From: a bacterium BMS3Bbin09
Lineage (GTDB): Bacteria; Nitrospirota; Thermodesulfovibrionia; UBA6902
Direction of reading: 5' to 3'
DNA length: 38,885 nucleotides
Assembly: GCA_002897915.1 (NCBI GenBank)
Contig: BDTS01000100.1
Coordinates: 1-38,885, forward strand
In this document: positions 10,180-16,706 of the stretch, piece by piece
Position numbering within the stretch: the stretch's first letter is position 1
Layout of the letters: the number at the start of each line of letters is the position of its first letter
The notes under the pieces: model-generated
Databases searched by the model: none
What the model was told of the DNA's origin: nothing
What the model saw: the letters and a program-made list of their open reading frames with translations, nothing else
Translations under genes and position numbers: made by a program

Positions 10180-10407
10180 ATGTTAAAAGAAAAGGTTGAA
10201 GCTGTTCTGGACAAGGTAAGACCCATGCTACAGAGGGATGGAGGCGATGTTGAGCTTGTGGAGGTGCGGGACGATGGTGTTGTGAAGGTAAGGCTGACGG
10301 GTGCGTGCTCCGGATGTCCGATGTCAACAATGACCCTCAAAAACGCTATTGAGGAAACTATTAAGAAAGAGATCCCTGAAATAAAGTCAGTTGAACAGGT
10401 AAGCTGA
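10180..10407 (+). CDS. NifU-like Fe-S scaffold (Nfu domain)
   Basis: A 75-residue stand-alone Nfu domain, which carries a labile [4Fe-4S] cluster between two monomers and delivers it to client apoproteins. It shows the family layout EAVLDKVRPMLQRDGGDVEL and then the cluster-binding CSGCPMS, whose two Cys are intact. GGAGA lies 7 nt upstream of the ATG. It sits behind a CRP/FNR-like site, suggesting control by oxygen or redox state. Confidence 0.92.
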   Translation: MLKEKVEAVLDKVRPMLQRDGGDVELVEVRDDGVVKVRLTGACSGCPMSTMTLKNAIEETIKKEIPEIKSVEQVS

Positions 10408-10477
10408 TCCTGATAATATGCCCCTGACCGTATGTCCGGGGAGATAAGGTTTTAACTTTAACTGAAAGGTTTGGAAG

Positions 10478-10870
10478 ATGGAACGTGTGATCGTCTGGTA
10501 TTTAAGGATGAGTGTTATTTATTTTGTTCTGGGCGTTGTGATCGGGTTTACGCTACTCTTATGGCCGGATGAGGCGCTGTATTATATCCCTGTGCATGTT
10601 CATCTTAACCTTTTGGGTTTTATGTCAATGATGATTTATGGGGTGGGGTACCATATACTGCCTAAATTCAGCGGGGCGTTTATTCACAGCCCCAGGATTA
10701 TGAACATACAGTTCTGGGTAGCGAATGCCGGCCTCATCGGTATGGCGGTAAGCTGGCCCTTTATGTTGAGGGGTGAATCCGGGGTCCCGCTTATTGTATT
10801 TTCTTTCCTGTCCGTAGTAGCGGCGGCCCTATTTGCTTACAATATGATTAAGACTATAAAGCCGGCATGA
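10478..10870 (+). CDS. small heme-copper-oxidase-like membrane protein
   Basis: A 130-residue protein with four predicted membrane helices (about 10-30, 40-60, 75-95, 100-120). The segment VHVHLNLLGF followed by MIYGVGYHILPKFSG has the spacing of His residues (40, 42, 59) seen in parts of subunit I of cbb3/NO-reductase-type heme-copper oxidases. The protein is far too short for a whole subunit (about 450 residues) and has no partner subunit here. Short proteins of this type occur as stand-alone genes; their function is not known to me. It follows nfu by 70 nt and could share its promoter. Confidence 0.7.
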   Translation: MERVIVWYLRMSVIYFVLGVVIGFTLLLWPDEALYYIPVHVHLNLLGFMSMMIYGVGYHILPKFSGAFIHSPRIMNIQFWVANAGLIGMAVSWPFMLRGESGVPLIVFSFLSVVAAALFAYNMIKTIKPA

Positions 10871-10924
10871 TCTACCAGGGCCCGATGTTGATGGGGAAAT
10901 AGATGCTGGGCCGGTCATGTAAGA

Positions 10925-10954
10925 TTTCTTCATTTTTCTTCATATTCTCTTCGT
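10925..10954 (+). promoter_or_regulatory. three TTCTTCAT-type repeats, possible response-regulator site
   Basis: TTTCTTCATT, TTTCTTCATA and TTCTCTTCGT follow each other with a 10-nt period, as in tandem sites for OmpR/CopR-class regulators. A GATATT (10964-10969 region) could be the -10 box. A comparable triple repeat precedes the His/Cys-rich gene at 17840. Confidence 0.3.
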
Positions 10955-11000
10955 AATTACATGATATTCTCAGGTCATGAAATAAATGATTATGAACTTG

Positions 11001-11077
11001 CCCCCTGCAGATTTGACGTCCCCTATAGTTTGATTCTCAAACTACGTAAGGGACTTTACAAATCTAAACTGCGGGGG
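11001..11077 (+). repeat. long 5'-UTR hairpin, copy A of a recurrent element
   Basis: A nested inverted repeat. CCCCC (11001-11005) pairs with GGGGG (11073-11077), GC with GC, AGATTTG (11009-11015) with CAAATCT (11059-11065), GTCCC with GGGAC, and AGTTTGA with TCAAACT around a 3-nt TTC loop. The outer part GCAGATTTG...CAAATCTAA is shared with 22593-22634, but the interior differs in length. A second hairpin, GCAAC/GTTGC (11082-11095), sits directly before the GGAGG of the SHOCT gene, so the leader may govern its translation. Confidence 0.6.
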
Positions 11078-11110
11078 CGGCGCAACTAAAGTTGCTTGGA
11101 GGATAATGAT

Positions 11111-11347
11111 ATGATGCATTGGGGAAACTTTGTAGGAATGGGTTCTGGAGGCTTCGGGTGGATAATCATGATTCTTTTTTGGATCTTGGTAATACTTGGA
11201 ATTGTTTACATTTTTAAACAGGTATTAGGGGGGAATACATCAGCAGCAGGAAAAGAATCAGCTGAAGATATCCTGAAGAAAAGGTATGCAGCAGATGAAA
11301 TAACAAAAGATGAATTTAAAGAAAAACTTGCCGCAATTTCGAGATAA
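11111..11347 (+). CDS. SHOCT domain membrane protein (copy 1)
   Basis: A 78-residue protein starting MMHWGNFVGMG, with one transmembrane helix (about 15-35) and a C-terminal SHOCT motif (ILKKRYAADEITKDEFKEKL). SHOCT is a short oligomerisation-type module of unknown detailed role, common beside copper and stress genes. The start is the ATG at 11111, with GGAGG 8 nt upstream; an earlier TTG at 11096 lies before that site. It is a paralogue of the gene at 22158, which begins the same way. It precedes a Met-rich secreted protein gene. Confidence 0.85.
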   Translation: MMHWGNFVGMGSGGFGWIIMILFWILVILGIVYIFKQVLGGNTSAAGKESAEDILKKRYAADEITKDEFKEKLAAISR

Positions 11348-11365
11348 CGGTAAATGTGCTTTGTA

Positions 11366-11394
11366 TTGACAGGGGGTGAAACATGTAGTATTAA
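11366..11394 (+). promoter_or_regulatory. sigma70-type promoter of the Met-rich gene
   Basis: TTGACA (11366-11371), 17-nt spacer, TATTAA (11389-11394). A perfect palindrome, AGTATT-AA-AATACT (11387-11400), overlaps the -10 box and is placed like an operator. Confidence 0.6.
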
Positions 11395-11440
11395 AATACT
11401 ATAGAGGTAAATATTATATTAATAAAGGAGGGGCTGTGAA

Positions 11441-11857
11441 ATGAAACGGATACTTCTCATAACAATTTTAATTATCGGTTTAACGGCAACTTATGGCTTT
11501 GCCCAGATGGGCCAGGGTCATATGGGCAGTGGTCAGGGCATGATGGGTGGCCAGAGTCAGCAGCAAACAGGCGGATCATCTTATGACAGTGGTTATCCAT
11601 GCCGACAGATGATGGGTGGTTCCGGGATGATGCGCGGCATGATGGGTGGTTCCGGAATGATGGGCGGCAAATACTCCCCGGAAGCATATAAGAAATATTT
11701 GGATGAAACAGTGGACTTAAGGAAAAAATTGCTTAACAAAAAGTTTGAATATTCAGAGGCTATAAGGAATCCTGATACCACACGAAAATCCCGCCTGAAA
11801 CTTGAAAAAGAGATGATGGATTTTCAATGGAAGATATACGAACAAGCACCAGAGTAA
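11441..11857 (+). CDS. secreted Met/Gly-rich protein, probable copper binding (copy 1)
   Basis: A 138-residue protein with a signal peptide (cleavage likely after GFA), then a Met/Gly-rich stretch (about 22-77) with many GMMGG units, one Cys and one His, and a helical C-terminus (about 80-138) resembling Spy/CpxP or zinc-resistance-associated proteins. Met-rich periplasmic segments typically bind Cu(I); that function is inferred. RBS GGAGG precedes the ATG. It has its own promoter, and a terminator follows. A functional counterpart is at 21685. Confidence 0.75.
   Translation: MKRILLITILIIGLTATYGFAQMGQGHMGSGQGMMGGQSQQQTGGSSYDSGYPCRQMMGGSGMMRGMMGGSGMMGGKYSPEAYKKYLDETVDLRKKLLNKKFEYSEAIRNPDTTRKSRLKLEKEMMDFQWKIYEQAPE
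11611..11668 (+). repeat. 30-nt direct repeat inside the Met-rich gene
   Basis: GATGGGTGGTTCCGG plus ATGATG and GCGGC recurs at 11611 and 11641 with few changes, encoding two decapeptides of the type MMGGSGMMxG. Slippage of this unit would change the number of Met ligands without breaking the frame. Confidence 0.7.
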
Positions 11858-11873
11858 TAAAAATTATTAGTGC

Positions 11874-11916
11874 AAAAGGGTAGCTATCTTCTTTTTGAAT
11901 AGCTGCCCTTTTTTTA
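11874..11916. terminator. bidirectional terminator between Met-rich gene and copZ
   Basis: GGGTAGCTAT (11878-11887) pairs with ATAGCTGCCC (11899-11908), one wobble, 11-nt loop. TTTTTTTT follows on plus, and AAAA on the left provides a short U-run on minus. The genes converge here, and the copZ stop lies in the T-run. Confidence 0.87.
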
Positions 11917-12117
11917 TTCAAACACCTTATAGCCCGCGTTCTGAATGGCGCTGACAATAGCTTCCCTGTCCGCGCTGTTCTCGTCATAGGTGACCTTTGC
12001 AGAACCTATTGAGACATCTGATGAGCTTACGCCGCTGACACTGTCTACTGCCTTTTTGGCGCTCATGACACAATGCTGGCAGGTCATGCCATCGATTTTT
12101 AAGGTTATCTCTGTCAT
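11914..12117 (-). CDS. heavy-metal-associated (CopZ/MerP-like) metallochaperone
   Basis: A 67-residue single HMA domain with the metal-binding GMTCQHC near the N-terminus (residues about 10-16) and the usual beta-alpha-beta-beta-alpha-beta length. Such proteins bind Cu(I) through the two Cys and pass it to P1B ATPases; the partner here would be the CopA-type ATPase at 18387. GGAGG precedes the ATG. It is transcribed convergently to the Met-rich gene and divergently from the YHS flavoprotein. Confidence 0.92.
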   Translation of the reverse strand: MTEITLKIDGMTCQHCVMSAKKAVDSVSGVSSSDVSIGSAKVTYDENSADREAIVSAIQNAGYKVFE

Positions 12118-12291
12118 TTTGCCCCTCCTTAATTGATTTAATAATGATTATATTCTAATCAAAACTTAATACAAAGTTGTGAATATTATATGAAATTGCA
12201 GTTTAACGATAAAAGTGTATTCATATTTACTCTAAATTTTACATATATCATAAATCAACCGGATCAATGATAAACGTTTAATGTAACTTCT

Positions 12292-12319
12292 TTGACTTTT
12301 ACTTGTGTATTGTTATAAT
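12292..12319 (+). promoter_or_regulatory. sigma70 promoter of the YHS-flavoprotein operon
   Basis: TTGACT (12292-12297), 16-nt spacer, perfect TATAAT (12314-12319), 34 nt before the ATG at 12354. The rest of the 12118-12353 spacer is AT-rich with no gene. Confidence 0.75.
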
Positions 12320-12353
12320 CGAAGAAAAGTTAAGAAGAGGGGATAACTGAACC

Positions 12354-13421
12354 ATGAAAAAAGATCCTGTTTGCAATATGGAGGTTGACGAAAACTCTGC
12401 AATTGCCGCGGAGTGCGATGGAGTTATTCATTATTTTTGCTCTGAAGGGTGTAAAGAAAGATTTCTGAAAGAAAAAACCTGCAAAATACCGCGTACTTCC
12501 TACGACCTGATAATTATCGGTGGAGGCCCGGCAGGATTAACGGCAGCAGTTTATGCCGTTACTCTAAGAATGAATGCCTTTCTCATTACCAGGGACCTTG
12601 GGGGACAGGCAGTAGACAGCACAAAGATCGAAAATTATATGGGTTATGATTTTATTACCGGCCCTGAACTCATAGATAAATTTCAGTATCAGCTTATTCA
12701 TTCAAACTATATAGATCATGTGATGACTGAAGTGGAAAAGATCAAGCCTGCGGAAGGCGGCTTTAACGTGACCACTTCTGAACTGAAAAAGTATTTCGCG
12801 AAAACCTTATTAGTTGCAACTGGAATGACAAGACGCAGGCTTAAAGTGCCTGGTGAGGAAACGTTCCAGCGTAAAGGGGTTTTTTACGGAAACATTCAGG
12901 ACATGTCTTTTGTTTATGGAGAAGAAGTTGCAGTAATCGGCGGCGGCAACTCGGCGCTTCAGATGGTCGAAAACCTTAACAATGTTGCAAAGAAAATTTC
13001 TCTTATTTCAACTTCTAAGTTTACAGCAGATGCAGTGGTTGTTGAGCGCGTCAGTAAACTTGGCAATGTTGCCATGTTTGAAGGATACAATGTTGTTGAA
13101 TTAGTGGGAGATATAACCCTTTCCGGAGTTTCTATTCGAAAAGTGGCAACAGAGAACACTGTTAAGATACCGGCTAAAGGGGTCTTTATCGCCATAGGCC
13201 TTCAACCCAATACAGCATTGATATCCCATCTTATTGATCTCAATGACAGGGGAGAAATTATCATTAATTCTGATTGTTCAACTTCCCATGCCGGAATTTT
13301 CGCCGCGGGCGATGTTACAAATGCATTTGGAAAGAGAATCGTAATAGCTTCAGGAGAAGGGGCCAAGGCCGCATTGGCGGCAAGGCATTACATTCTCAAA
13401 CAGAAACGGAAGAACCTATGA
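12354..13421 (+). CDS. YHS domain fused to a thioredoxin-reductase-like flavoprotein lacking CxxC
   Basis: A 355-residue fusion. Residues 1-43 are a YHS/TRASH metal-binding domain (DPVCNMEVD, FCSEGCK). Residues about 50-350 are a two-dinucleotide-fold oxidoreductase of the thioredoxin reductase/AhpF type: FAD motif IIGGGPAGLTAAVYA, NAD(P) motif VIGGGNSALQ, and the C-terminal FAD motif GIFAAGDVT. Where TrxR and AhpF have the redox pair in YCxxCDG, this protein reads YGNIQDMSF, so the active-site disulfide is gone. It should still bind FAD and NAD(P)H, but electrons must leave by another route, perhaps to a metal or thiol held by the YHS domain (inference). Its stop overlaps the histidine kinase start by 4 nt. 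Confidence 0.92.
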   Translation: MKKDPVCNMEVDENSAIAAECDGVIHYFCSEGCKERFLKEKTCKIPRTSYDLIIIGGGPAGLTAAVYAVTLRMNAFLITRDLGGQAVDSTKIENYMGYDFITGPELIDKFQYQLIHSNYIDHVMTEVEKIKPAEGGFNVTTSELKKYFAKTLLVATGMTRRRLKVPGEETFQRKGVFYGNIQDMSFVYGEEVAVIGGGNSALQMVENLNNVAKKISLISTSKFTADAVVVERVSKLGNVAMFEGYNVVELVGDITLSGVSIRKVATENTVKIPAKGVFIAIGLQPNTALISHLIDLNDRGEIIINSDCSTSHAGIFAAGDVTNAFGKRIVIASGEGAKAALAARHYILKQKRKNL

Positions 13422-14506
13422 ATAGAAGTTTTAATAAGGCAAACGGAATGATTGAAGAGGATCCAGATAACCGGAAAAGGATCTTCCTGGTATTAATTGC
13501 TGCATCCATAATATTAATTTCTTATCTTCACTATTCGACAAATCCGGGAATTCGTGATCTGCATAATGTTTTTGCCGAGCTTTATTATATACCTCTTTTG
13601 ATGTCGGCCTTTACATTTGGATTGAGGGGCGCTGTTATTGTATATATATCTATATCGCTCATCTATTTTCCCCATGTAATAATGAACTGGACCAATGCAA
13701 CCCCTTTTGTTGCAAACCAACTGCTGCATGGCCTTTTTTCAGGTACATTTGCCTTCCTTGCAGGATATCTTGTTGACCGTGAGAAGAGGAACAGGGAACA
13801 GGCGGAAAAAGACCGTTATCTTGCCGGGCTCGGTCAGGCTTCCGCAGCAATAGTCCATGACCTGAAAAACCCTCTCATTTCGATCTCAGGTTTTGCAAGA
13901 CGTTTAAATCAGGGGAAGGGTGATGTTGACACTGCATCAGAAGCGATAATCAAGTCAGCAGAGGACATGGAAAAAATAGTTCATGATGTGCTGGATTTCT
14001 CAAAACCACACAACATGGATTTCAGAGAAACGGGTATCACTGATGTTATAAACGAGGTATTGGAGTATTGTAAGATGAAGGCCGATGAAAAGGAAGTAGT
14101 TCTTTCAGTTTATCTGCCTGATGAAATTAGTACGATTTCAATTGACAGATCCCATTTACTGAGGGCGTTGATCAACCTGGTGAATAATGCTATAGAAGCA
14201 TCTGATAAAACTGGTGTGGTGGATGTCATGGCAGAGTTCGAAAAAGACAGCCTGGTGATCAGGATTAAAGACCATGGTGCGGGGATGGACAAAGAGACCC
14301 TCGAAAATATTTTCATTCCTTTTTATACAAAAAAGAGTTCGGGTACAGGACTCGGCATGGCTATTGCAAAGAAAATTATAGAAGGGCATAAGGGGAAAAT
14401 CATCATAAACAGTAAACAAGGTTCAGGGACTGAGGTAATAATAAATATGCCTCGTGATGAACGGGAAATACAGATAAACATGCGGAGAAATCGTGACACT
14501 GTATGA
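13418..14506 (+). CDS. membrane sensor histidine kinase
   Basis: A 362-residue kinase. The N-terminal third has about four hydrophobic helices (about 22-115) and no sizeable periplasmic domain, so it probably senses within or at the membrane. The HisKA box has the phospho-acceptor in IVHDLKNPL; the ATPase domain shows the N box (NLVNNAIEAS), G1 (DHGAGMD), F (FIPFYTKK) and G2 (GTGLGMAIAKK). The start is the ATG at 13418, translationally coupled (ATGA) to the flavoprotein; a longer open frame runs back inside that gene but has no start signal. No response regulator gene is in the window. Confidence 0.93.
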   Translation: MNRSFNKANGMIEEDPDNRKRIFLVLIAASIILISYLHYSTNPGIRDLHNVFAELYYIPLLMSAFTFGLRGAVIVYISISLIYFPHVIMNWTNATPFVANQLLHGLFSGTFAFLAGYLVDREKRNREQAEKDRYLAGLGQASAAIVHDLKNPLISISGFARRLNQGKGDVDTASEAIIKSAEDMEKIVHDVLDFSKPHNMDFRETGITDVINEVLEYCKMKADEKEVVLSVYLPDEISTISIDRSHLLRALINLVNNAIEASDKTGVVDVMAEFEKDSLVIRIKDHGAGMDKETLENIFIPFYTKKSSGTGLGMAIAKKIIEGHKGKIIINSKQGSGTEVIINMPRDEREIQINMRRNRDTV

Positions 14507-14616
14507 CCATAGTTTTGGGTGTGCTGGCGCTCATATTAATATGGACTGTTATGGGTGTCTACAAACGCAAAAAAGAGGCGTTGATCGAATCGGGAGGTAA
14601 AGGGCATGATTCCTGA
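14503..14616 (+). CDS. 37-residue single-pass membrane microprotein
   Basis: The ATG at 14503 overlaps the kinase TGA (ATGA), the same coupling seen between the two genes upstream. The product starts MTIVLGVLALILIWTVMGVY, one clear transmembrane helix, followed by a basic KRKK and a short polar tail. No family was recognised. Position and topology suggest an accessory of the kinase, but this rests only on coupling. Confidence 0.45.
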   Translation: MTIVLGVLALILIWTVMGVYKRKKEALIESGGKGHDS

Positions 14617-14719
14617 GTTATTTTATGATTTATATCATATACTTACCCCGGCTTTTATTCTTATATATAAGAAAGAGCGATCTTTGCTTAAGGACTGTGT
14701 TTTACTCATGCGGACTTAA
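14606..14719 (+). CDS. possible second 37-residue ORF
   Basis: The ATG at 14606 has GGGAGG 8 nt upstream, inside the end of the previous microprotein, and opens 37 codons (MIPELFYDLYHILTPAFILI, then a charged tail). It overlaps the previous ORF by 11 nt. The good ribosome-binding site is the main support; the peptide matches nothing I recognise and could be a remnant. Confidence 0.25.
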   Translation: MIPELFYDLYHILTPAFILIYKKERSLLKDCVLLMRT

Positions 14720-14755
14720 GTAAAAGGTGATAATCGCTGTTGATAACCATTTGGT

Positions 14756-14784
14756 TTGCTATAGCAAATTAATTGTGTTATTTT
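14756..14784 (+). promoter_or_regulatory. candidate promoter of the fluoride-riboswitch transcript
   Basis: TTGCTA (14756-14761), 17-nt spacer, TATTTT (14779-14784). Transcription would start near 14791, right at the aptamer's first stem. Two perfect palindromes lie at the -35 side: AACCA-TT-TGGTT (14745-14756) and TTTGCTATAGCAAA (14755-14768), which could be operators. Confidence 0.35.
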
Positions 14785-14790
14785 AAAGAC

Positions 14791-14843
14791 ACGCGATGGG
14801 GTTCGCTTAATTGCTCTTACTTCAGGGCTGATAACTCCTACTG
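14791..14843 (+). promoter_or_regulatory. fluoride riboswitch aptamer (crcB motif)
   Basis: The order and spacing match the fluoride aptamer, for example the Thermotoga petrophila structure as I recall it: GCG-AUG-GGGUU-CGC (stem P1, 14793-14806), then GCUCU pairing with AGGGC (14813-14829), then CUGAUAACUCCUACUG. GGGGUU (14798-14803) in the P1 loop is fully complementary to AACUCC (14833-14838), the conserved long-range pseudoknot, with bases different from T. petrophila but pairing kept. P1 has only three GC pairs, which is short. The 3' CUCCUAC also forms the terminator stem that follows, the usual on-switch arrangement in which fluoride permits read-through. Confidence 0.9.
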
Positions 14844-14876
14844 ATTCCATTGGATGGAATGTAGGAGCTTTTTTAT
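14835..14876 (+). terminator. riboswitch-controlled intrinsic terminator
   Basis: CTCCTAC (14835-14841) pairs with GTAGGAG (14861-14867), and ATTCCAT (14844-14850) with ATGGAAT (14854-14860), around a TGG loop, followed by CTTTTTTATTT. The 5' arm overlaps the last conserved segment of the fluoride aptamer, so aptamer and terminator exclude each other. It ends just before the ribosome-binding site of the dynamin-like gene. Confidence 0.87.
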
Positions 14877-14889
14877 TTCTGGAGGCAGA

Positions 14890-16653
14890 ATGCCTGATAA
14901 TTATTCCCATTTCAAAGAAGAGCTTTTAAAGTGCATCGACGACATGCTCGTCATTGAAAATATACCGGGCTGCCCCTGTGAGGACCTCAGAGATAAGGTT
15001 AAGAATAATGTCTTTAATCTCGTAGTCCTCGGCCAGTTTAAGAGAGGGAAGACCAGCCTTATTAACGCGCTCCTCGGCGCGGAGATCCTGCCCACAGCTG
15101 TTGTGCCCCTTACCTCCATTGCGACAATTCTTAAATACGGTGAGGCGTTAAGGATCAAGGTCTTCCTGAATGACGGATCAGTAAAAGAGATCAGGCCTGA
15201 AACCCTTCCTTTATATGTAACGGAAAAAGGAAATCCGAAAAATGAAAAGGATGTCCGCGAGGTCGTAGTTACCTATCCGTCTCAATATCTTAAGGACGGT
15301 GTGCAGCTCATAGACACCCCTGGAGTCGGCTCTGTATATCACCACAATACGGACATTGCGTATCAGTATATACCGAAGTCGGATGCGGCGTTATTTCTGT
15401 TGTCCGTTGATCAGCCTGTAAGCCGGGCGGAGCTTGATTTCTTAACTGACGTAAAAGAATACTCTGACAGAATTTTTTTCCTTCAGAACAAAGCGGATTA
15501 TGTCGGACCGAAAGACCTTGAGGAATCAATCGACTTCTCCAGAAATGTCTTAAAGGAAAGCATCGATTCTGATATCAGAATATTCCCTGTTTCTGCAAAG
15601 CTCGCGCTCGACGGTAAACTGTCGGGTTCGGATGAAATCCTTGAGCGGTCTTATCTCCCCGCGTTCGAAAAGCTTCTTCATAAATTCCTTATAGAGGAAA
15701 AGGGCAGGGTGTTGATCCTTTCAGTATCAAATACACTGTTAAGGGTTTTATCGCAGGCAAGGCTGGAGCTTGAGCTTGAGATAAAATCATTGGCTAAGCC
15801 TGTAGATGAACTTAAAAAGAAGATAGAGATGTTCGAGAACAGGGAAAAAGATGTCTTGGAGGACAAAAAGGACTTTGATATACTCCTTGACGGAGAAGTC
15901 GCCCGGATTGTAAAAAATGTCCTTGATGAAGACCTTGAAAGTTTCAAAAAAGAGCTTGCCTCAAATCTGCTGCCGGGACTTGAGTCCCTGTTTGCAGACA
16001 ATAGAGACCTTTCCAGCAGGCAGCTCTATAAAGTCCTTGAAGAGTATGTCGTCAGCGAGGTAAAGAATGCCTGCAACAACTGGCGGTCAAAGGAAGACGG
16101 AAAACTCGCTGATACCTTTGAGGCTGTATGCAAGAGGTTTATCGGGAAGATATATGATACTGTTGACGGTCTCCTTAAATTTTCTTCTGATTTATTTTCC
16201 ATTCCCTTTGAGGTGTTCAGGTCAGAGGAATTATGGTCCATGAAATCACGGTTCTACTATAAATTCAGGAATGAACCCGTGTCGCTTGAGCTTATTACCC
16301 GGTCATTTACGTTCGCCCTGCCCAGGTTTATAAGCGACAGGATATTCCTTAAAAACTCAAGGGAGTTCATGCTTGAGATGATAGACAAACAGGGCGGCAG
16401 GATGAGGTTCGATTTCACCGAAAGGCTTAATAAAAGCAAATATGATTTCAGGTGGAAAATGCTCCAGAGGATCGAGACGACGATCGAGGGCATTTCCTCC
16501 GCCATCAATAAAGGAATGACTGAAAAATCAAAAGGCGAGTCCTCTGTTAGAAAAAGGAAGCAGGAACTTCGTGAAGTGATGCAAAAACTGGATACCGTTA
16601 AAGGAAAACTTATAGAGATAAAAAAGCAAGTTGAGCAGAAAAGAAATGATTAA
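14890..16653 (+). CDS. dynamin-family GTPase under a fluoride riboswitch
   Basis: A 587-residue large GTPase of the bacterial dynamin-like type. The G motifs are intact: G1 GQFKRGKTS (48-56), G2 Thr in PLTS (72-76), G3 DTPG (142-145), G4 NKAD (200-203). The rest is largely helical and coiled-coil (about 290-350 and 530-587) with a hydrophobic stretch near 440-500 that may touch membrane. The family remodels or repairs membranes by GTP-driven assembly. The start is the ATG at 14890 after GGAGG; an upstream in-frame ATG at 14854 lies inside the terminator hairpin and is rejected. The only leader upstream is the fluoride riboswitch, and the next genes are on the opposite strand, so this appears to be the sole regulated gene. 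Confidence 0.92.
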   Translation: MPDNYSHFKEELLKCIDDMLVIENIPGCPCEDLRDKVKNNVFNLVVLGQFKRGKTSLINALLGAEILPTAVVPLTSIATILKYGEALRIKVFLNDGSVKEIRPETLPLYVTEKGNPKNEKDVREVVVTYPSQYLKDGVQLIDTPGVGSVYHHNTDIAYQYIPKSDAALFLLSVDQPVSRAELDFLTDVKEYSDRIFFLQNKADYVGPKDLEESIDFSRNVLKESIDSDIRIFPVSAKLALDGKLSGSDEILERSYLPAFEKLLHKFLIEEKGRVLILSVSNTLLRVLSQARLELELEIKSLAKPVDELKKKIEMFENREKDVLEDKKDFDILLDGEVARIVKNVLDEDLESFKKELASNLLPGLESLFADNRDLSSRQLYKVLEEYVVSEVKNACNNWRSKEDGKLADTFEAVCKRFIGKIYDTVDGLLKFSSDLFSIPFEVFRSEELWSMKSRFYYKFRNEPVSLELITRSFTFALPRFISDRIFLKNSREFMLEMIDKQGGRMRFDFTERLNKSKYDFRWKMLQRIETTIEGISSAINKGMTEKSKGESSVRKRKQELREVMQKLDTVKGKLIEIKKQVEQKRND

Positions 16654-16706
16654 ATGCATAATTTTTTTTTGGAGTAGACCTTTTAAATAATCAAAGGAAT
16701 GTTCCT

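Noticed and set aside
10408-10477. Terminator after nfu (CCCC...GGGG)
   Set aside because: Only a 4-bp stem with an 11-nt or longer loop and no U-run.
13274-13417. Longer histidine kinase start
   Set aside because: These codons are the flavoprotein's end in another frame; the ATG at 13418 is coupled to its stop and begins a sensible protein.
14854-14889. Upstream start (ATG 14854) for the dynamin-like gene
   Set aside because: The codons are the 3' arm and U-run of the riboswitch terminator, and GGAGG lies after them; the ATG at 14890 is the start.
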